Origin: Muribaculaceae bacterium
GTDB lineage: Bacteria; Bacteroidota; Bacteroidia; Bacteroidales; Muribaculaceae
DNA length: 34,151 nucleotides
Direction: 5' to 3'
Assembly (NCBI GenBank): GCA_022510385.1
Contig: JAFLTQ010000026.1
Coordinates: 1 to 34,151 of the forward strand
In this document: positions 16,092 through 25,405 of the stretch, in pieces
Position numbering within the stretch: the stretch's first letter is position 1
Layout: each line of letters opens with the position of its first letter
Notes under the pieces: model-generated
What the model was told of the DNA's origin: nothing
Databases searched by the model: none
The model's input: the letters and a program-made list of their open reading frames with translations, nothing else
Made by a program: the position numbers and the translations under genes

Positions 16092-19000
16092 TTAAACGTT
16101 TATAACATCAAATTTGATTCCCCATCTTTCAAGAAATTCTACAAATTCTTTAGTTATAGGAAATTTTTTTCGTGAATGAATATTAATTACTTGATTTTTC
16201 TCTCGGTCAAAAATTCTCATATAGAGGTCTCCCGGCCGCTCTTTTGCTTCAAAAGCCATCAATTCATTGAAGAAATCGGGATGATTGAAATTTCTGTCAA
16301 GATAAATTCTTATAGCATTCGCAGTTGATTTAGTAATATCTTGAAGAAATTCAATATCTTCAACTCTTATGTCGAGCTGACCGGCTCGATATGTGCTTGC
16401 AGAGACCCTGACCCTGACTCTGACAAAATCATTGGGTTGAATTCGATTTTTAAACCTTTCGACATCTCTCCCAAAAACTCTGAAAGTTTGGCTTCCTGAA
16501 AAATCTTCTATTCTGAAGCTGAACCAGGGATTCCCCTTTTGACTCAATCCCATATCTGTGGCAGTGACGACACCTCCGAGTAGATATACATTGCCGGCTT
16601 CTTTTAATTCATCGAAATCACTGCATGAGCAACTGCAGCCGAAATTCACTTCCATATAATAGGGGTCTAGTGGATGAGCGGAAAGATACACAGTGACAAG
16701 TTTCTTTTCCTCTTCAAGTAGTTTCAGCCTATTCCATGGAATAAATTTAGGAAATTCCGGTTTTGGCGTATCAAGTGGTTCCAAATCGCCAAAAAGACTG
16801 GCGTTCAGGGAATTTTTGTCATTTTGGATTGTCTGGCCATATTTCACCAAGACATCAGTGAAGGTCGATTCGAAAACGGGCTCCACAAACATTTCCCGAG
16901 GATAATCCATTGAGTCGAAAGCTCCCGCCAAGGCAAGATTTTCAATGGCTCCACGGTTGCAGCTTGTAAGATTCACACGCTCCACGAAATCATAGATATC
17001 TTTATATGCACCATTCTCTCTTTCCTTGATAATGGCATTGACAGCATTGGCTCCAACACTTTTCACAGCACTGAGTCCAAACCTGATCTCACCGTTTTTA
17101 TTGACACTGAATTTTTCTCCCGACTCATTGATATCCGGACCCTTTACATTTATACCCATACGGATACATTCATCCATTATCTTCTTGAGTTTTTCGGCTG
17201 ATCCCATATTGCGGCTCAAAACACCGGCCATATATTCAGCAGGGTAGTGAGCTTTAAGATAAGCAGTCTGATAAGCCACCCATGTGTAGCAGGTGGCGTG
17301 GCTCTTATTGAAGGCGTATGATGCAAATTTCTCCCAGTCAGCCCAAATTTTTTCCAACACTTCGGCCTGATAACCGTTATTCTGCCCCTCGCGCATAAAT
17401 TTTTCTTTCAGTTGGAGCATCTTGTCGATCTGCTTTTTCCCCATTGCCTTACGAAGCATGTCGCTTTCTCCTCGTGTGAAGTTGGCAAGCAGACGGGAAA
17501 GGAGCATCACCTGTTCCTGATACACCGTGATTCCATATGTCTCATGAAGATATTTCTCCATTATAGGGATATCGTAAGTGATTGGTTCCTCCCCATGTTT
17601 ACGTCTGACGAAAGAGGGGATATAATCCATCGGTCCCGGCCTGTAGAGGGCATTCATCGCAATAAGATCTTCAAATTTCGATGGTTTCAGATCTCTAAGA
17701 GAATTTTGCATCCCTACTGATTCAAACTGGAAAGTAGAGGTAGTGCGCCCTTCGCAATAGAGCTTGAAAGTCTCAGGGTCGTCCAATGGAATGTTGTCGA
17801 TATCAAGGTCAATTCCCTGTGTCCTTTTGATGTTTGCCAAGGCCTCTTTTATGATGGAGAGTGTTTTCAAACCGAGGAAATCCATTTTTATAAGACCGGT
17901 TTCCTCTATGACACTACCCTCATATTGCGTGGATATTACTTTTGAACCGTCGGCATCCGCCACCATTGAGATCGGCACCCAATCGGTGATGTCATCTCTG
18001 CCAATAATGACACCGCACGCATGTATGCCGGTGCCTCTGACATTACCTTCCAATTGAGCTGCATATTTCATTACTTCTCTGACTACGGGATTTTCATTCC
18101 GTGTCTCCTTTTCAAATTCTTTACAGTAAGCCAGACAATTCTTAAAATTGATTTTTGGCGTCTTTCCATCCACATCAGGGAGACGGTCGGGCACTAATCT
18201 TGAAAGTCGGTTGGATTCATCTATAGGAAGGTCAAGCACTTTGGCCACATCTCTTATAGCCATCTTGGTTGCCATTGTCTGATAAGTTATGATATGGGCT
18301 ACCTTCTCTTCCCCATATTTTTTTGTAACATAATCGAGCACGGCATACCTTCCATCGTCATCGAAATCCACATCTATATCGGGCAAGGAGATTCTGTCAG
18401 GATTCAGGAAACGTTCAAACAGTAAGTCATATTTAATAGGGTCAATCTGAGTTATCCCGAGACAATATGCAGCTGCAGATCCTGCCGCCGAACCTCTGCC
18501 GGGGCCTACGCTTACCCCGAGTTCTTTCCTTGCTACATTTATAAAGTCTTGAACAATAAGGAAATATCCGGGAAATCCCATAGTTTTCATTATATGGAGT
18601 TCAAAACGTATCCTCTCTTCTACATCCTGAGGCACCGGGTCGCCGTATAATCTTTTTGCTCCCTCCCAGGTGAGTTTCGCAAGATAATCGGCTTCCAATT
18701 TTATCCGATATAATTTTTCATATCCACCAAGGGTCTTGATTTTCTTTTCTGCCTCTTCCTGCGATAAAACCACATTGCCGTTTTCGTCACGTGTGAATTC
18801 ATTGAAGAGGTCTTCATGACTGAATTTTTGCCTATAATCAGCTTCTGTCCCAAATTCTATAGGTATGTCAAATTCTGGCATGATAGGTCCGTGATCTATG
18901 GAATAGAATTCAACCTTATCCAAAATCTCTTGAGTGTTCTCGAGGGCTTCAGGAATATCAGAGAAAATTTCTGACATCTCTTGAGGGCTTTTTAGCCATT

Positions 19001-19766
19001 CCTGCTTCGTATAATGCATCCGTTGTTCATTAAATTTTTTTTGGGTAGAGACGCAGATGAGGCGGTCGTGAGCCTCTGCATCTTCTTCATATGTGAAATG
19101 AACATCGTTTGTTGCCACTACTTTTATGCCATGTTTCTTGGCAAATTCAAGAAGCACTTTGTTTACCTTTTGTTGTTCCGGAAAGACATCGCGGTTGGAA
19201 TTCTCTTTGAAAGTTTCGTGCCTTTGGAGCTCGAGGTAATAGTCTTCTCCAAACACCTTTTTAAACCAAACCACTAACTCTTCCGCTCCCTCTATATCTT
19301 CATGTAGTATTAATTGAGGCACTTCACCGCCTAAGCATGCGGAACAGACAATCAACCCTTCGTGATGTTTTTCGAGTTCATATCGGTCAGTGCGCGGATG
19401 ATAGTATACTCCCTCAGTCCATGCTTTGCTTACAAGTTTTATGAGATTATGGTACCCTTTCTCATTTTTTGCCAAAACTATAAGATGGAAACCATTATCC
19501 TTTTTGTCCTTCCGATCGGTCAGTCGATCTTTAGCAACATACATCTCACATCCTAAAATAGGTTTGAATTTTTCTCCTTCAGGAAGCTTTGAATTTTTTT
19601 TCTTCACATAATTGAAAAATTCTTTAATACCAAACATGTTCCCATGATCGGTCAATGCGAGGCCTTTCATTCCGTCGGCAATGGCTTTATCCACTAATTC
19701 CGGAATGGAGGCTTTACCATCAAGAAGACTATATTGAGAATGTACGTGTAGATGGGTGAATTGCAT
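16092..19766 (-). CDS. dnaE: DNA polymerase III alpha subunit
   Basis: This is the replicative polymerase, 1224 residues. The N-terminal PHP domain begins HLHVHSQYSLLDG. The catalytic core has PDIDVDF with D463 and D465, and the third aspartate D629 in MDFLGLKTL. These match E. coli D401, D403 and D555, with the core shifted by about 60-75 residues. GPGRGSAAGS just before is the usual polymerase loop. A helix-hairpin-helix region and an OB fold (YLLGGVVTATDMG) follow. The C-terminus is shorter than in some Gram-negatives. It starts 18 bases after the S41 protease stop codon, so the two are probably cotranscribed. A dnaE-trxA neighbourhood is, to my memory, seen in other Bacteroidales. Confidence 0.98.
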   Translation of the reverse strand: MQFTHLHVHSQYSLLDGKASIPELVDKAIADGMKGLALTDHGNMFGIKEFFNYVKKKNSKLPEGEKFKPILGCEMYVAKDRLTDRKDKKDNGFHLIVLAKNEKGYHNLIKLVSKAWTEGVYYHPRTDRYELEKHHEGLIVCSACLGGEVPQLILHEDIEGAEELVVWFKKVFGEDYYLELQRHETFKENSNRDVFPEQQKVNKVLLEFAKKHGIKVVATNDVHFTYEEDAEAHDRLICVSTQKKFNEQRMHYTKQEWLKSPQEMSEIFSDIPEALENTQEILDKVEFYSIDHGPIMPEFDIPIEFGTEADYRQKFSHEDLFNEFTRDENGNVVLSQEEAEKKIKTLGGYEKLYRIKLEADYLAKLTWEGAKRLYGDPVPQDVEERIRFELHIMKTMGFPGYFLIVQDFINVARKELGVSVGPGRGSAAGSAAAYCLGITQIDPIKYDLLFERFLNPDRISLPDIDVDFDDDGRYAVLDYVTKKYGEEKVAHIITYQTMATKMAIRDVAKVLDLPIDESNRLSRLVPDRLPDVDGKTPKINFKNCLAYCKEFEKETRNENPVVREVMKYAAQLEGNVRGTGIHACGVIIGRDDITDWVPISMVADADGSKVISTQYEGSVIEETGLIKMDFLGLKTLSIIKEALANIKRTQGIDLDIDNIPLDDPETFKLYCEGRTTSTFQFESVGMQNSLRDLKPSKFEDLIAMNALYRPGPMDYIPSFVRRKHGEEPITYDIPIMEKYLHETYGITVYQEQVMLLSRLLANFTRGESDMLRKAMGKKQIDKMLQLKEKFMREGQNNGYQAEVLEKIWADWEKFASYAFNKSHATCYTWVAYQTAYLKAHYPAEYMAGVLSRNMGSAEKLKKIMDECIRMGINVKGPDINESGEKFSVNKNGEIRFGLSAVKSVGANAVNAIIKERENGAYKDIYDFVERVNLTSCNRGAIENLALAGAFDSMDYPREMFVEPVFESTFTDVLVKYGQTIQNDKNSLNASLFGDLEPLDTPKPEFPKFIPWNRLKLLEEEKKLVTVYLSAHPLDPYYMEVNFGCSCSCSDFDELKEAGNVYLLGGVVTATDMGLSQKGNPWFSFRIEDFSGSQTFRVFGRDVERFKNRIQPNDFVRVRVRVSASTYRAGQLDIRVEDIEFLQDITKSTANAIRIYLDRNFNHPDFFNELMAFEAKERPGDLYMRIFDREKNQVINIHSRKKFPITKEFVEFLERWGIKFDVINV

Positions 19767-19784
19767 TAGGATTATTTTTGTGCT

Positions 19785-22700
19785 TTATTTTTTAATTTTA
19801 GTCATAAGTTGTCTGACAGCTCCCTCCAGTTGGGCATCCCTGCCTGCTTCAACATCTCCGGGTTCATTATAGATGACAATGTCCGGGTTCAACTGAGTGT
19901 TTTCGAGAATGGTGCCGTCATTTGCGCGGTTGGTCACTTGAGGTATGCCGAAAACGATAGAAGGATCAATTTGATTTTCCCACCAAACGGCTGTCATGGT
20001 GCCGGGCACCGGCGCACCGACCACCTCTCCTAATCCGAGTGTCTGATAGGTAAAGGGTGATCCATGGGCATCGCTATAATTTGCTTCATTGACAAGCATC
20101 ACGCTTGGTTTGGTCCATTGAGAGAAAGGTTCGATGCCGATTTCTTCGCCTCGTGGTGAGAAGGTGACATATTTTTTGCCGCTCAAGAGAAGGGCAAGGT
20201 CATTATGTAACCATCCTCCTCCATTAAATCGAGTGTCGACAACCACTGCATCATAATTCCTGTATTTCCCGAGAAGTCTTTCATAAACATTTTGAAAGCT
20301 TCTTGTGTCCATTCCTTGCACGTGAACATATCCGACTTTCCCACCGGAGAGTGAATCGGCTATCTGCTCATTTCTCTCAACCCATCTTTGATACGCCATA
20401 TTTGATTGTGCACCGGGAGAGAGGGGTCTCACTGAAATGAACTTTGAAGATCCGTCGGAAGTCTTGATGCCTAATCTCACTTTTTTACCCGCTTTCCCTT
20501 CAAGAAGAGGGAAATAATCCATTTGAGGGAGGAGCTCAATTCCGTCGATTGAAGTAATTATATCACCCGGCTTGATGTCCGCACTCTTGTTTGCCAAAGG
20601 TCCTCTTGGGAATATCTCTGCTATTTTGAGACCTGCCCCTTCGTAGGAGTCATCATAAAAAGCTCCTAAGGAGGAAGTCGCCAAAGGTGCTCCCGGTGAG
20701 TAGGAGCGTCCCCCTGTGTGAGAAGCATTTAATTCTCCAAGAGTTTCGCTCAATAATGTTGCAAAGTCTCTATTGTTCGATATATATGGCAGGAACTGTC
20801 TGTAATGGTTAGTATAATATTTCCAGTCTACGCCATGTAGATTCTTGTCATAAAATTTATCTTCCACCTGTTTTGCCATATGGTCGAATATATATTGACG
20901 TTCCAGTGAGGGTTGACGGTCATACGGGGCTTCAAACTCCACCATTTCAATCTTACCGTCAGGAAGGCCTAATTTTTTTACTCCCCCTGCCGAAAGGAGG
21001 AATATGTTTTCACCTTTCCTGTCAGCAACTATCATGCCATACAATCCTTCTGCCAAAACTTTTGTGTCTCCCTTTTTCAGGTCGCGTTCGAAAAGATTGT
21101 AATCTCCGTCAGGACTCTCGGCAAAATAATAGAGTTTATCCCCTTTGGGTGAAAGGTAATAATCTATGATACTTGCAGAAGTGTCGGTAAGCCGTTTGGT
21201 GCGATATCTCCGGTTTGTGAAATCAAGAGGGGTCGAGGCTTTTTTCTCCTCTTTTTTATCTTTGCTTTTCTTCTTATTTTTTTCTGTTTTGCTATCTTCT
21301 TCTGCCTCCTCTTTATCTTTTTTCTCTTTTTCGAATAGGTCGGATTCTTCCTCTGTAAAGTTAAATTGATCCCAGGCGTCACCATCAAGGGCCATCAGTA
21401 GAATGTCATCCTGATTCCCCCATGACCCCGTGGCTTTCATCCCATATTTCCCGGTAGAATATATCACTCCTTTACCATCCATCACCCATTTGGGATTGTA
21501 GTCATTGAATCCGCTTTCAGTCAGGTCTACAACTTGGGTACCATCTGCTTTCACCGCTGCTATATCCATATTGTTCCATCCCATCGGACCCATATAGCTT
21601 GTCACCAGCCATTCGCTGTCCGGACTCCATTCAAAAGAGATGTCACCATCGGAATAGGAATAATTATATTGTGGGTCTAATGCTGTGACAACCTTTTTAG
21701 TTTCAACATCAATTACTTTGATGGCACTTCTGTCTTCAAGGAAAGCTACCTTTTTGCCATCGGGTGAAAATTGTGGCTGCATCGCAGAAGTCTCACACTT
21801 ATATAGCGGCTCTATCTCTATATCTGTGGCGTAGGCAAATTCTTTTTCATCCTTATTTTTTATCTTAGCTGTGAAGAGCTGCCATATTCCGTCTACATCG
21901 CTATCGAAAACGATTGTGCGACCATCATCTGAGAAAGATGCAACTCTTTCCTGAGCCGGCGTGTTGGTGATTCTTTTGGTTGTCTTATATTTTGAGTTTG
22001 TGACGTAAAGATCTCCCCGAATTATTAGAGCAACTTCATTACCTTCGGGAGATACAGCGATGTTGCTGACACCGCTATTCACATAATTTTTCACCAAATC
22101 CCCGTCATATAAATCAGCATTGATTTGAATTTCTACCATTTGTGGCTGTTGACCCGGGGATAGTGTGTAGATATGTCCATCCCATGAGTATGCCAGTTTA
22201 CCGGTGTTTGATGCTGAAAGGGACCTGACCGGATGTTTCTCATATTTTGTAAGTTGTCTCTCTTTGTCACTCCCTATTGTCGCTTCATATATATTTAGGG
22301 TTCCATCTTTTTCCGACAGATAGTAGAAAGTATTGCCGGTTCCCCATACAGGAGACTGATCGGAACCGTCAAAATGAGTTAACTGATTGAATTTATTATC
22401 TTTATAGACCCATATATCTGAAGTTCCTGCTGAACGCTCATGTTTGCGTAGAACATCTTCATAACTTTTTTTGTCTTGGTAGATGATTTCTCCTGATGCA
22501 TTGACATCCAGATTATTTACCGGGAGTGAAAGGAAGAGAGAGGGCCTGACCCCTTTCTTATTTACGTTCAGTTCATAAATCTGTGAGAAAAATGGTGCTC
22601 TTGCAGTTTTATTCCCGGGCAGAATGGAGGCATTAAAGAGAAGAATGGAATCATTCAGAAATGCCAATGGAGTCTCATTGCCGCTATGTGTGGTCAGTCG

Positions 22701-23009
22701 TGTTGGTGTGCCACCTTCGGCCGGAGTTATATAGATGTCATCCGAACCTTCACGGTTACTGAGGAAAACTATCCTTTTCCCGTCAGGTGTCCACACCGGT
22801 CGTGAATCGTAGGCTTTATTTGATGTGATTTGAAGGGCAACCCCTCCATTAACAGGCACTGTGAATATTTCCCCTTTATAGCCGAATGCAATCTTTTGCC
22901 CATCCGGAGAAATTGCAGGGGTCGTCAGCCATGCGGGAGACTCGGCCTTGGAGGTGAATATTGCTGTTGTAGCCAACAAAAAAGCGGCGAAGTATTGGTT
23001 TGGTCTCAT
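19785..23009 (-). CDS. Tricorn-like S41 family protease, secreted
   Basis: This large secreted protease of 1074 residues is related to archaeal tricorn. The start is ATG 23009, giving a signal peptide (MRPNQYFAAFLLATTAIFTSKA); the frame is open to 23087, but the promoter lies inside that extension. After the signal come PD40/WD-like propeller repeats (SPDGQKIAF, TPDGKRIVF, SPDGKKVAF, SPDSEWLV), a Lys/Glu-rich low-complexity segment (about 555-590), a PDZ domain (about 800-850) and the S41 core. Putative active residues are S763-H764 (NASHTGG), S979 (NYSDAHG) and E1036 (TILEN). Their spacing is close to tricorn S745, H746, S965 and E1023. It should degrade peptides in the periplasm or outside the cell. 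Confidence 0.92.
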   Translation of the reverse strand: MRPNQYFAAFLLATTAIFTSKAESPAWLTTPAISPDGQKIAFGYKGEIFTVPVNGGVALQITSNKAYDSRPVWTPDGKRIVFLSNREGSDDIYITPAEGGTPTRLTTHSGNETPLAFLNDSILLFNASILPGNKTARAPFFSQIYELNVNKKGVRPSLFLSLPVNNLDVNASGEIIYQDKKSYEDVLRKHERSAGTSDIWVYKDNKFNQLTHFDGSDQSPVWGTGNTFYYLSEKDGTLNIYEATIGSDKERQLTKYEKHPVRSLSASNTGKLAYSWDGHIYTLSPGQQPQMVEIQINADLYDGDLVKNYVNSGVSNIAVSPEGNEVALIIRGDLYVTNSKYKTTKRITNTPAQERVASFSDDGRTIVFDSDVDGIWQLFTAKIKNKDEKEFAYATDIEIEPLYKCETSAMQPQFSPDGKKVAFLEDRSAIKVIDVETKKVVTALDPQYNYSYSDGDISFEWSPDSEWLVTSYMGPMGWNNMDIAAVKADGTQVVDLTESGFNDYNPKWVMDGKGVIYSTGKYGMKATGSWGNQDDILLMALDGDAWDQFNFTEEESDLFEKEKKDKEEAEEDSKTEKNKKKSKDKKEEKKASTPLDFTNRRYRTKRLTDTSASIIDYYLSPKGDKLYYFAESPDGDYNLFERDLKKGDTKVLAEGLYGMIVADRKGENIFLLSAGGVKKLGLPDGKIEMVEFEAPYDRQPSLERQYIFDHMAKQVEDKFYDKNLHGVDWKYYTNHYRQFLPYISNNRDFATLLSETLGELNASHTGGRSYSPGAPLATSSLGAFYDDSYEGAGLKIAEIFPRGPLANKSADIKPGDIITSIDGIELLPQMDYFPLLEGKAGKKVRLGIKTSDGSSKFISVRPLSPGAQSNMAYQRWVERNEQIADSLSGGKVGYVHVQGMDTRSFQNVYERLLGKYRNYDAVVVDTRFNGGGWLHNDLALLLSGKKYVTFSPRGEEIGIEPFSQWTKPSVMLVNEANYSDAHGSPFTYQTLGLGEVVGAPVPGTMTAVWWENQIDPSIVFGIPQVTNRANDGTILENTQLNPDIVIYNEPGDVEAGRDAQLEGAVRQLMTKIKK

Positions 23010-23043
23010 AATTTTATTAGTGAATGTGCTCTTAAATCTAACG

Positions 23044-23051
23044 CAAATATA
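23044..23051 (-). promoter_or_regulatory. Promoter -7 box of the S41-dnaE-trxA unit
   Basis: The minus strand reads TATATTTG, a full match to TAnnTTTG, 35 bases before ATG 23009. It supports that start over the upstream in-frame codons. No good -33 TTTG is seen. Confidence 0.6.
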
Positions 23052-23093
23052 ATTAATTTTCAGAGGCTTTTCACTCATTATTGGCAAAAGATT

Positions 23094-23123
23094 TTTGCAT
23101 TGAAGAAAGAATATTTAAATTTG
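23094..23123 (+). promoter_or_regulatory. Promoter of the GH53 gene
   Basis: TTTG (23094-23097), an 18-bp spacer and TAAATTTG (23116-23123) match both parts of the Bacteroidota consensus. The leader before ATG 23165 would be about 36 bases. It is the clearest single-gene promoter in the window and is divergent from the S41 promoter. Confidence 0.7.
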
Positions 23124-23164
23124 CTTTATTAACAAAGGATTAAATATCATAAAAACTTATCGAC

Positions 23165-24193
23165 ATGAAAAAAACATTAATTTTAGCTGTCGGATGTGTG
23201 TTGTCACTTTTCAATATGTCAAGGGCTGAAGAACCCTTTTGGCTTGGAGCGGATATAAGCGGCACTCCTGAGCAAGAGGCTCGTGGAATTGTGAATTATA
23301 ATGATTTAAAACAGCCTATGGAAAATACATCCCTGATGAAATATTATGGGCTGAATGCTATCAGGTTGAAAGTATGGGTAAACAGCGAGAATGGTTTCAA
23401 TACTCCCCGCCACGTGCTTGAAATGGCTCGCAGGGCACAGGCGCAGGGGATGGAAATTATGATCGATTTCCATTATAGCGACACATGGGCTGACCCGGGG
23501 CATAACAATAGCCCTAAGGAATGGTTGGGACTGGAAATCGTAGATATAAAGGGGAAACTTGCTGACCATACAAGAAGCACGTTACAACTTCTAAAAGATA
23601 ATGGCATAAATGTCAAATGGGTGCAGGTAGGTAATGAAACAACTAACGGTATGGTCTGGCCTTATGCCCGTATCCCCGACCATATGGAAACTTATGTAGA
23701 GCTGTCGAATGCCGGTTATGATGCCGTCAAAGAGGTATATCCCAATGCTATAGTTATCACTCACCTTGACGACGGTTATAATAGGTTTCTTTACACCTAT
23801 GTCCTTAATGCTATGAAACGCCTTGGAGGTAAATTCGATGCAATTGGGATGAGCGTGTATCCTTATTGGAGTAAGAGAGACCAGACCGCTAAAGAGGCTG
23901 TCACAGATATAGTTGATAATATCAATGCTCTTGCTGATGAATTTAAGTGCAAGGTTTATATAGTAGAAACCGGTGCTGCTGTTTGGACTCCTGAAGAAAG
24001 CTATGATTTCATTTCACGACTAATTAAAGCGGCTAAAAATGATACTCACGGAAATTGCCCCGGTGTTTTCTATTGGGAACCTACTTCTGAACATACCGAT
24101 GAGGGCGGCTATTCCTTGGGTGCATATCACTATTTTATGCCGACAAAAATTATGGATGCTTTTCGTGAAGCAGCTAAAGGAGCAGCTAAATAA
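23165..24193 (+). CDS. Secreted GH53 endo-beta-1,4-galactanase
   Basis: This glycoside hydrolase (342 residues) should cut beta-1,4-galactan, as in pectin arabinogalactan type I. A signal peptide covers 1 to about 21 and the mature start is EEPFWLGADIS. The TIM-barrel motifs of GH53 are visible: AIRLKVWVN, IMIDFHYSDTWADPG, the acid/base E158 in VQVGNETTNGM, and the nucleophile E268 in YIVETGAAVW. No SusC/SusD pair or other glycan gene is beside it, so it is a lone enzyme and not part of a visible polysaccharide utilisation locus. It converges on the ABC permease gene with 12 bases between stop codons. Confidence 0.93.
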   Translation: MKKTLILAVGCVLSLFNMSRAEEPFWLGADISGTPEQEARGIVNYNDLKQPMENTSLMKYYGLNAIRLKVWVNSENGFNTPRHVLEMARRAQAQGMEIMIDFHYSDTWADPGHNNSPKEWLGLEIVDIKGKLADHTRSTLQLLKDNGINVKWVQVGNETTNGMVWPYARIPDHMETYVELSNAGYDAVKEVYPNAIVITHLDDGYNRFLYTYVLNAMKRLGGKFDAIGMSVYPYWSKRDQTAKEAVTDIVDNINALADEFKCKVYIVETGAAVWTPEESYDFISRLIKAAKNDTHGNCPGVFYWEPTSEHTDEGGYSLGAYHYFMPTKIMDAFREAAKGAAK

Positions 24194-24205
24194 CCGCTCT
24201 TTTCC

Positions 24206-25405
24206 TCACGCTTTCCAGATTTTGAGGATATGATTTCTGATGACTAAAGAATTTATCAAAGAGATGCCCAAAAGATAAACAAGAGCCATCCCGATCATAA
24301 ATAAGACGTTGCCATTGCCAAGACCCAGCGATAGCAGCGTCTTATGCCATATAAGCCGGCATATGCAGGTTAGTCCTACTGCTACTGCGGTGATCAAAGA
24401 ATTTAAAATCAGAACCCTTTTTTGATAGAAGAGGGATAGGGTAGAGGGGGAGTAACCTAATAACATTATATTTCGTATGACTACTCGGCTCTTTTGCAAT
24501 AATAATGATATACTTAGGAGCATAATAAACAGGGCAAGAAGCGAGATTACTAAGCCCGTGGCCGTGACCACTCCGGAAACCAATCCCATGAATTCCGATA
24601 CTTTCGAATCGCTTTTTTTGTCTCCTCCTATTTCAAGACCGTGTGAAGTTAGATATTGCTCCGAATCTCCCGGATTTAATCTGTCTATCTTAAGTATCAA
24701 TCGCGAAGCATCTCGGTTTTCCCCGGAGGAGAAATGAGAATTTGCCCAGTCCATGAATTCTTGCGGAACTGCTATAGTATTCAGACGCGAAGAAAATCCT
24801 ACAACTGCCGCATCAAAGATTTCTGTGACATCATTTTCACCCCTGATTACAAGCCGGAGCGGGACATTCCCTATCATTTCTTCGCTCAATTGTGGCAAAC
24901 CTTGCGGCAGGGCGAAACCAAAATTATAGAGTGCAAGATAATCTTTATTTAAAACGATTGGTACAAATTTTTGTCCCGGAAGAAAGCTCCACTCCGATGG
25001 TAATTCATCGAAAAAATCATCGGGGACAGATTCAAAAAACAAATAGGTTGACATCCCGCGTCCTCCCATATTGACAGAGGCTGAAACCGAATAATCTCCC
25101 GATGTGAATCTCCCGATTTTCTTAACCCAAGGTTGTGACGCAATATCCTCTATCTCCTCTTCTGTAAAAGCCACCGGAGAAAGATTAATGCCCTTCACTT
25201 TTTTAGATACCACAATATAATCATCGGAAAAGAATTTGTCGGAACTTTTCAGATGATGATGGCTGTCGCAATAAAAGAGTATGCCCGAAAGAATTATTGT
25301 AAGGCCCACAAGATTAGCAATGGCATAACCGAACAATTGACCCTTTGAAATATTACGTCTCAAAAGACGCGTCAGACCGATATTTACAAATCGTTCCCTT
25401 TTCAT
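24206..25405 (-). CDS. FtsX-like ABC transporter permease
   Basis: This is an inner-membrane protein of 399 residues with the FtsX/MacB layout. One helix is at about 24-46 (IANLVGLTIILSGILFYCD). A periplasmic domain of about 220 residues follows, and then three helices in the C-terminal 120 residues (ATGLVISLLALFIMLLSISL, LNSLITAVAVGLTCICRLIW and VLFMIGMALVYLLGISLINS). The loop KSRVVIRNIMLLGYSPSTLS is the usual cytoplasmic coupling segment of FtsX-type permeases. Its ATG overlaps the ATPase stop codon by four bases (25402-25405), so the two form one transporter. The substrate is unknown; FtsX, LolCE and MacB types are all possible. Confidence 0.8.
   Translation of the reverse strand: MKRERFVNIGLTRLLRRNISKGQLFGYAIANLVGLTIILSGILFYCDSHHHLKSSDKFFSDDYIVVSKKVKGINLSPVAFTEEEIEDIASQPWVKKIGRFTSGDYSVSASVNMGGRGMSTYLFFESVPDDFFDELPSEWSFLPGQKFVPIVLNKDYLALYNFGFALPQGLPQLSEEMIGNVPLRLVIRGENDVTEIFDAAVVGFSSRLNTIAVPQEFMDWANSHFSSGENRDASRLILKIDRLNPGDSEQYLTSHGLEIGGDKKSDSKVSEFMGLVSGVVTATGLVISLLALFIMLLSISLLLQKSRVVIRNIMLLGYSPSTLSLFYQKRVLILNSLITAVAVGLTCICRLIWHKTLLSLGLGNGNVLFMIGMALVYLLGISLINSLVIRNHILKIWKA

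Noticed and set aside
21164..21388. Lys-rich alternative frame opposite and beside the S41 charged spacer
   Set aside because: It arises from the A/G-rich codons of the Lys/Glu spacer of the protease; no independent start signals.
24176..24206. GAGC/GCTC hairpin followed by TTTT as the GH53 terminator
   Set aside because: Only four strong pairs with a long loop overlapping the coding end; too weak to list.
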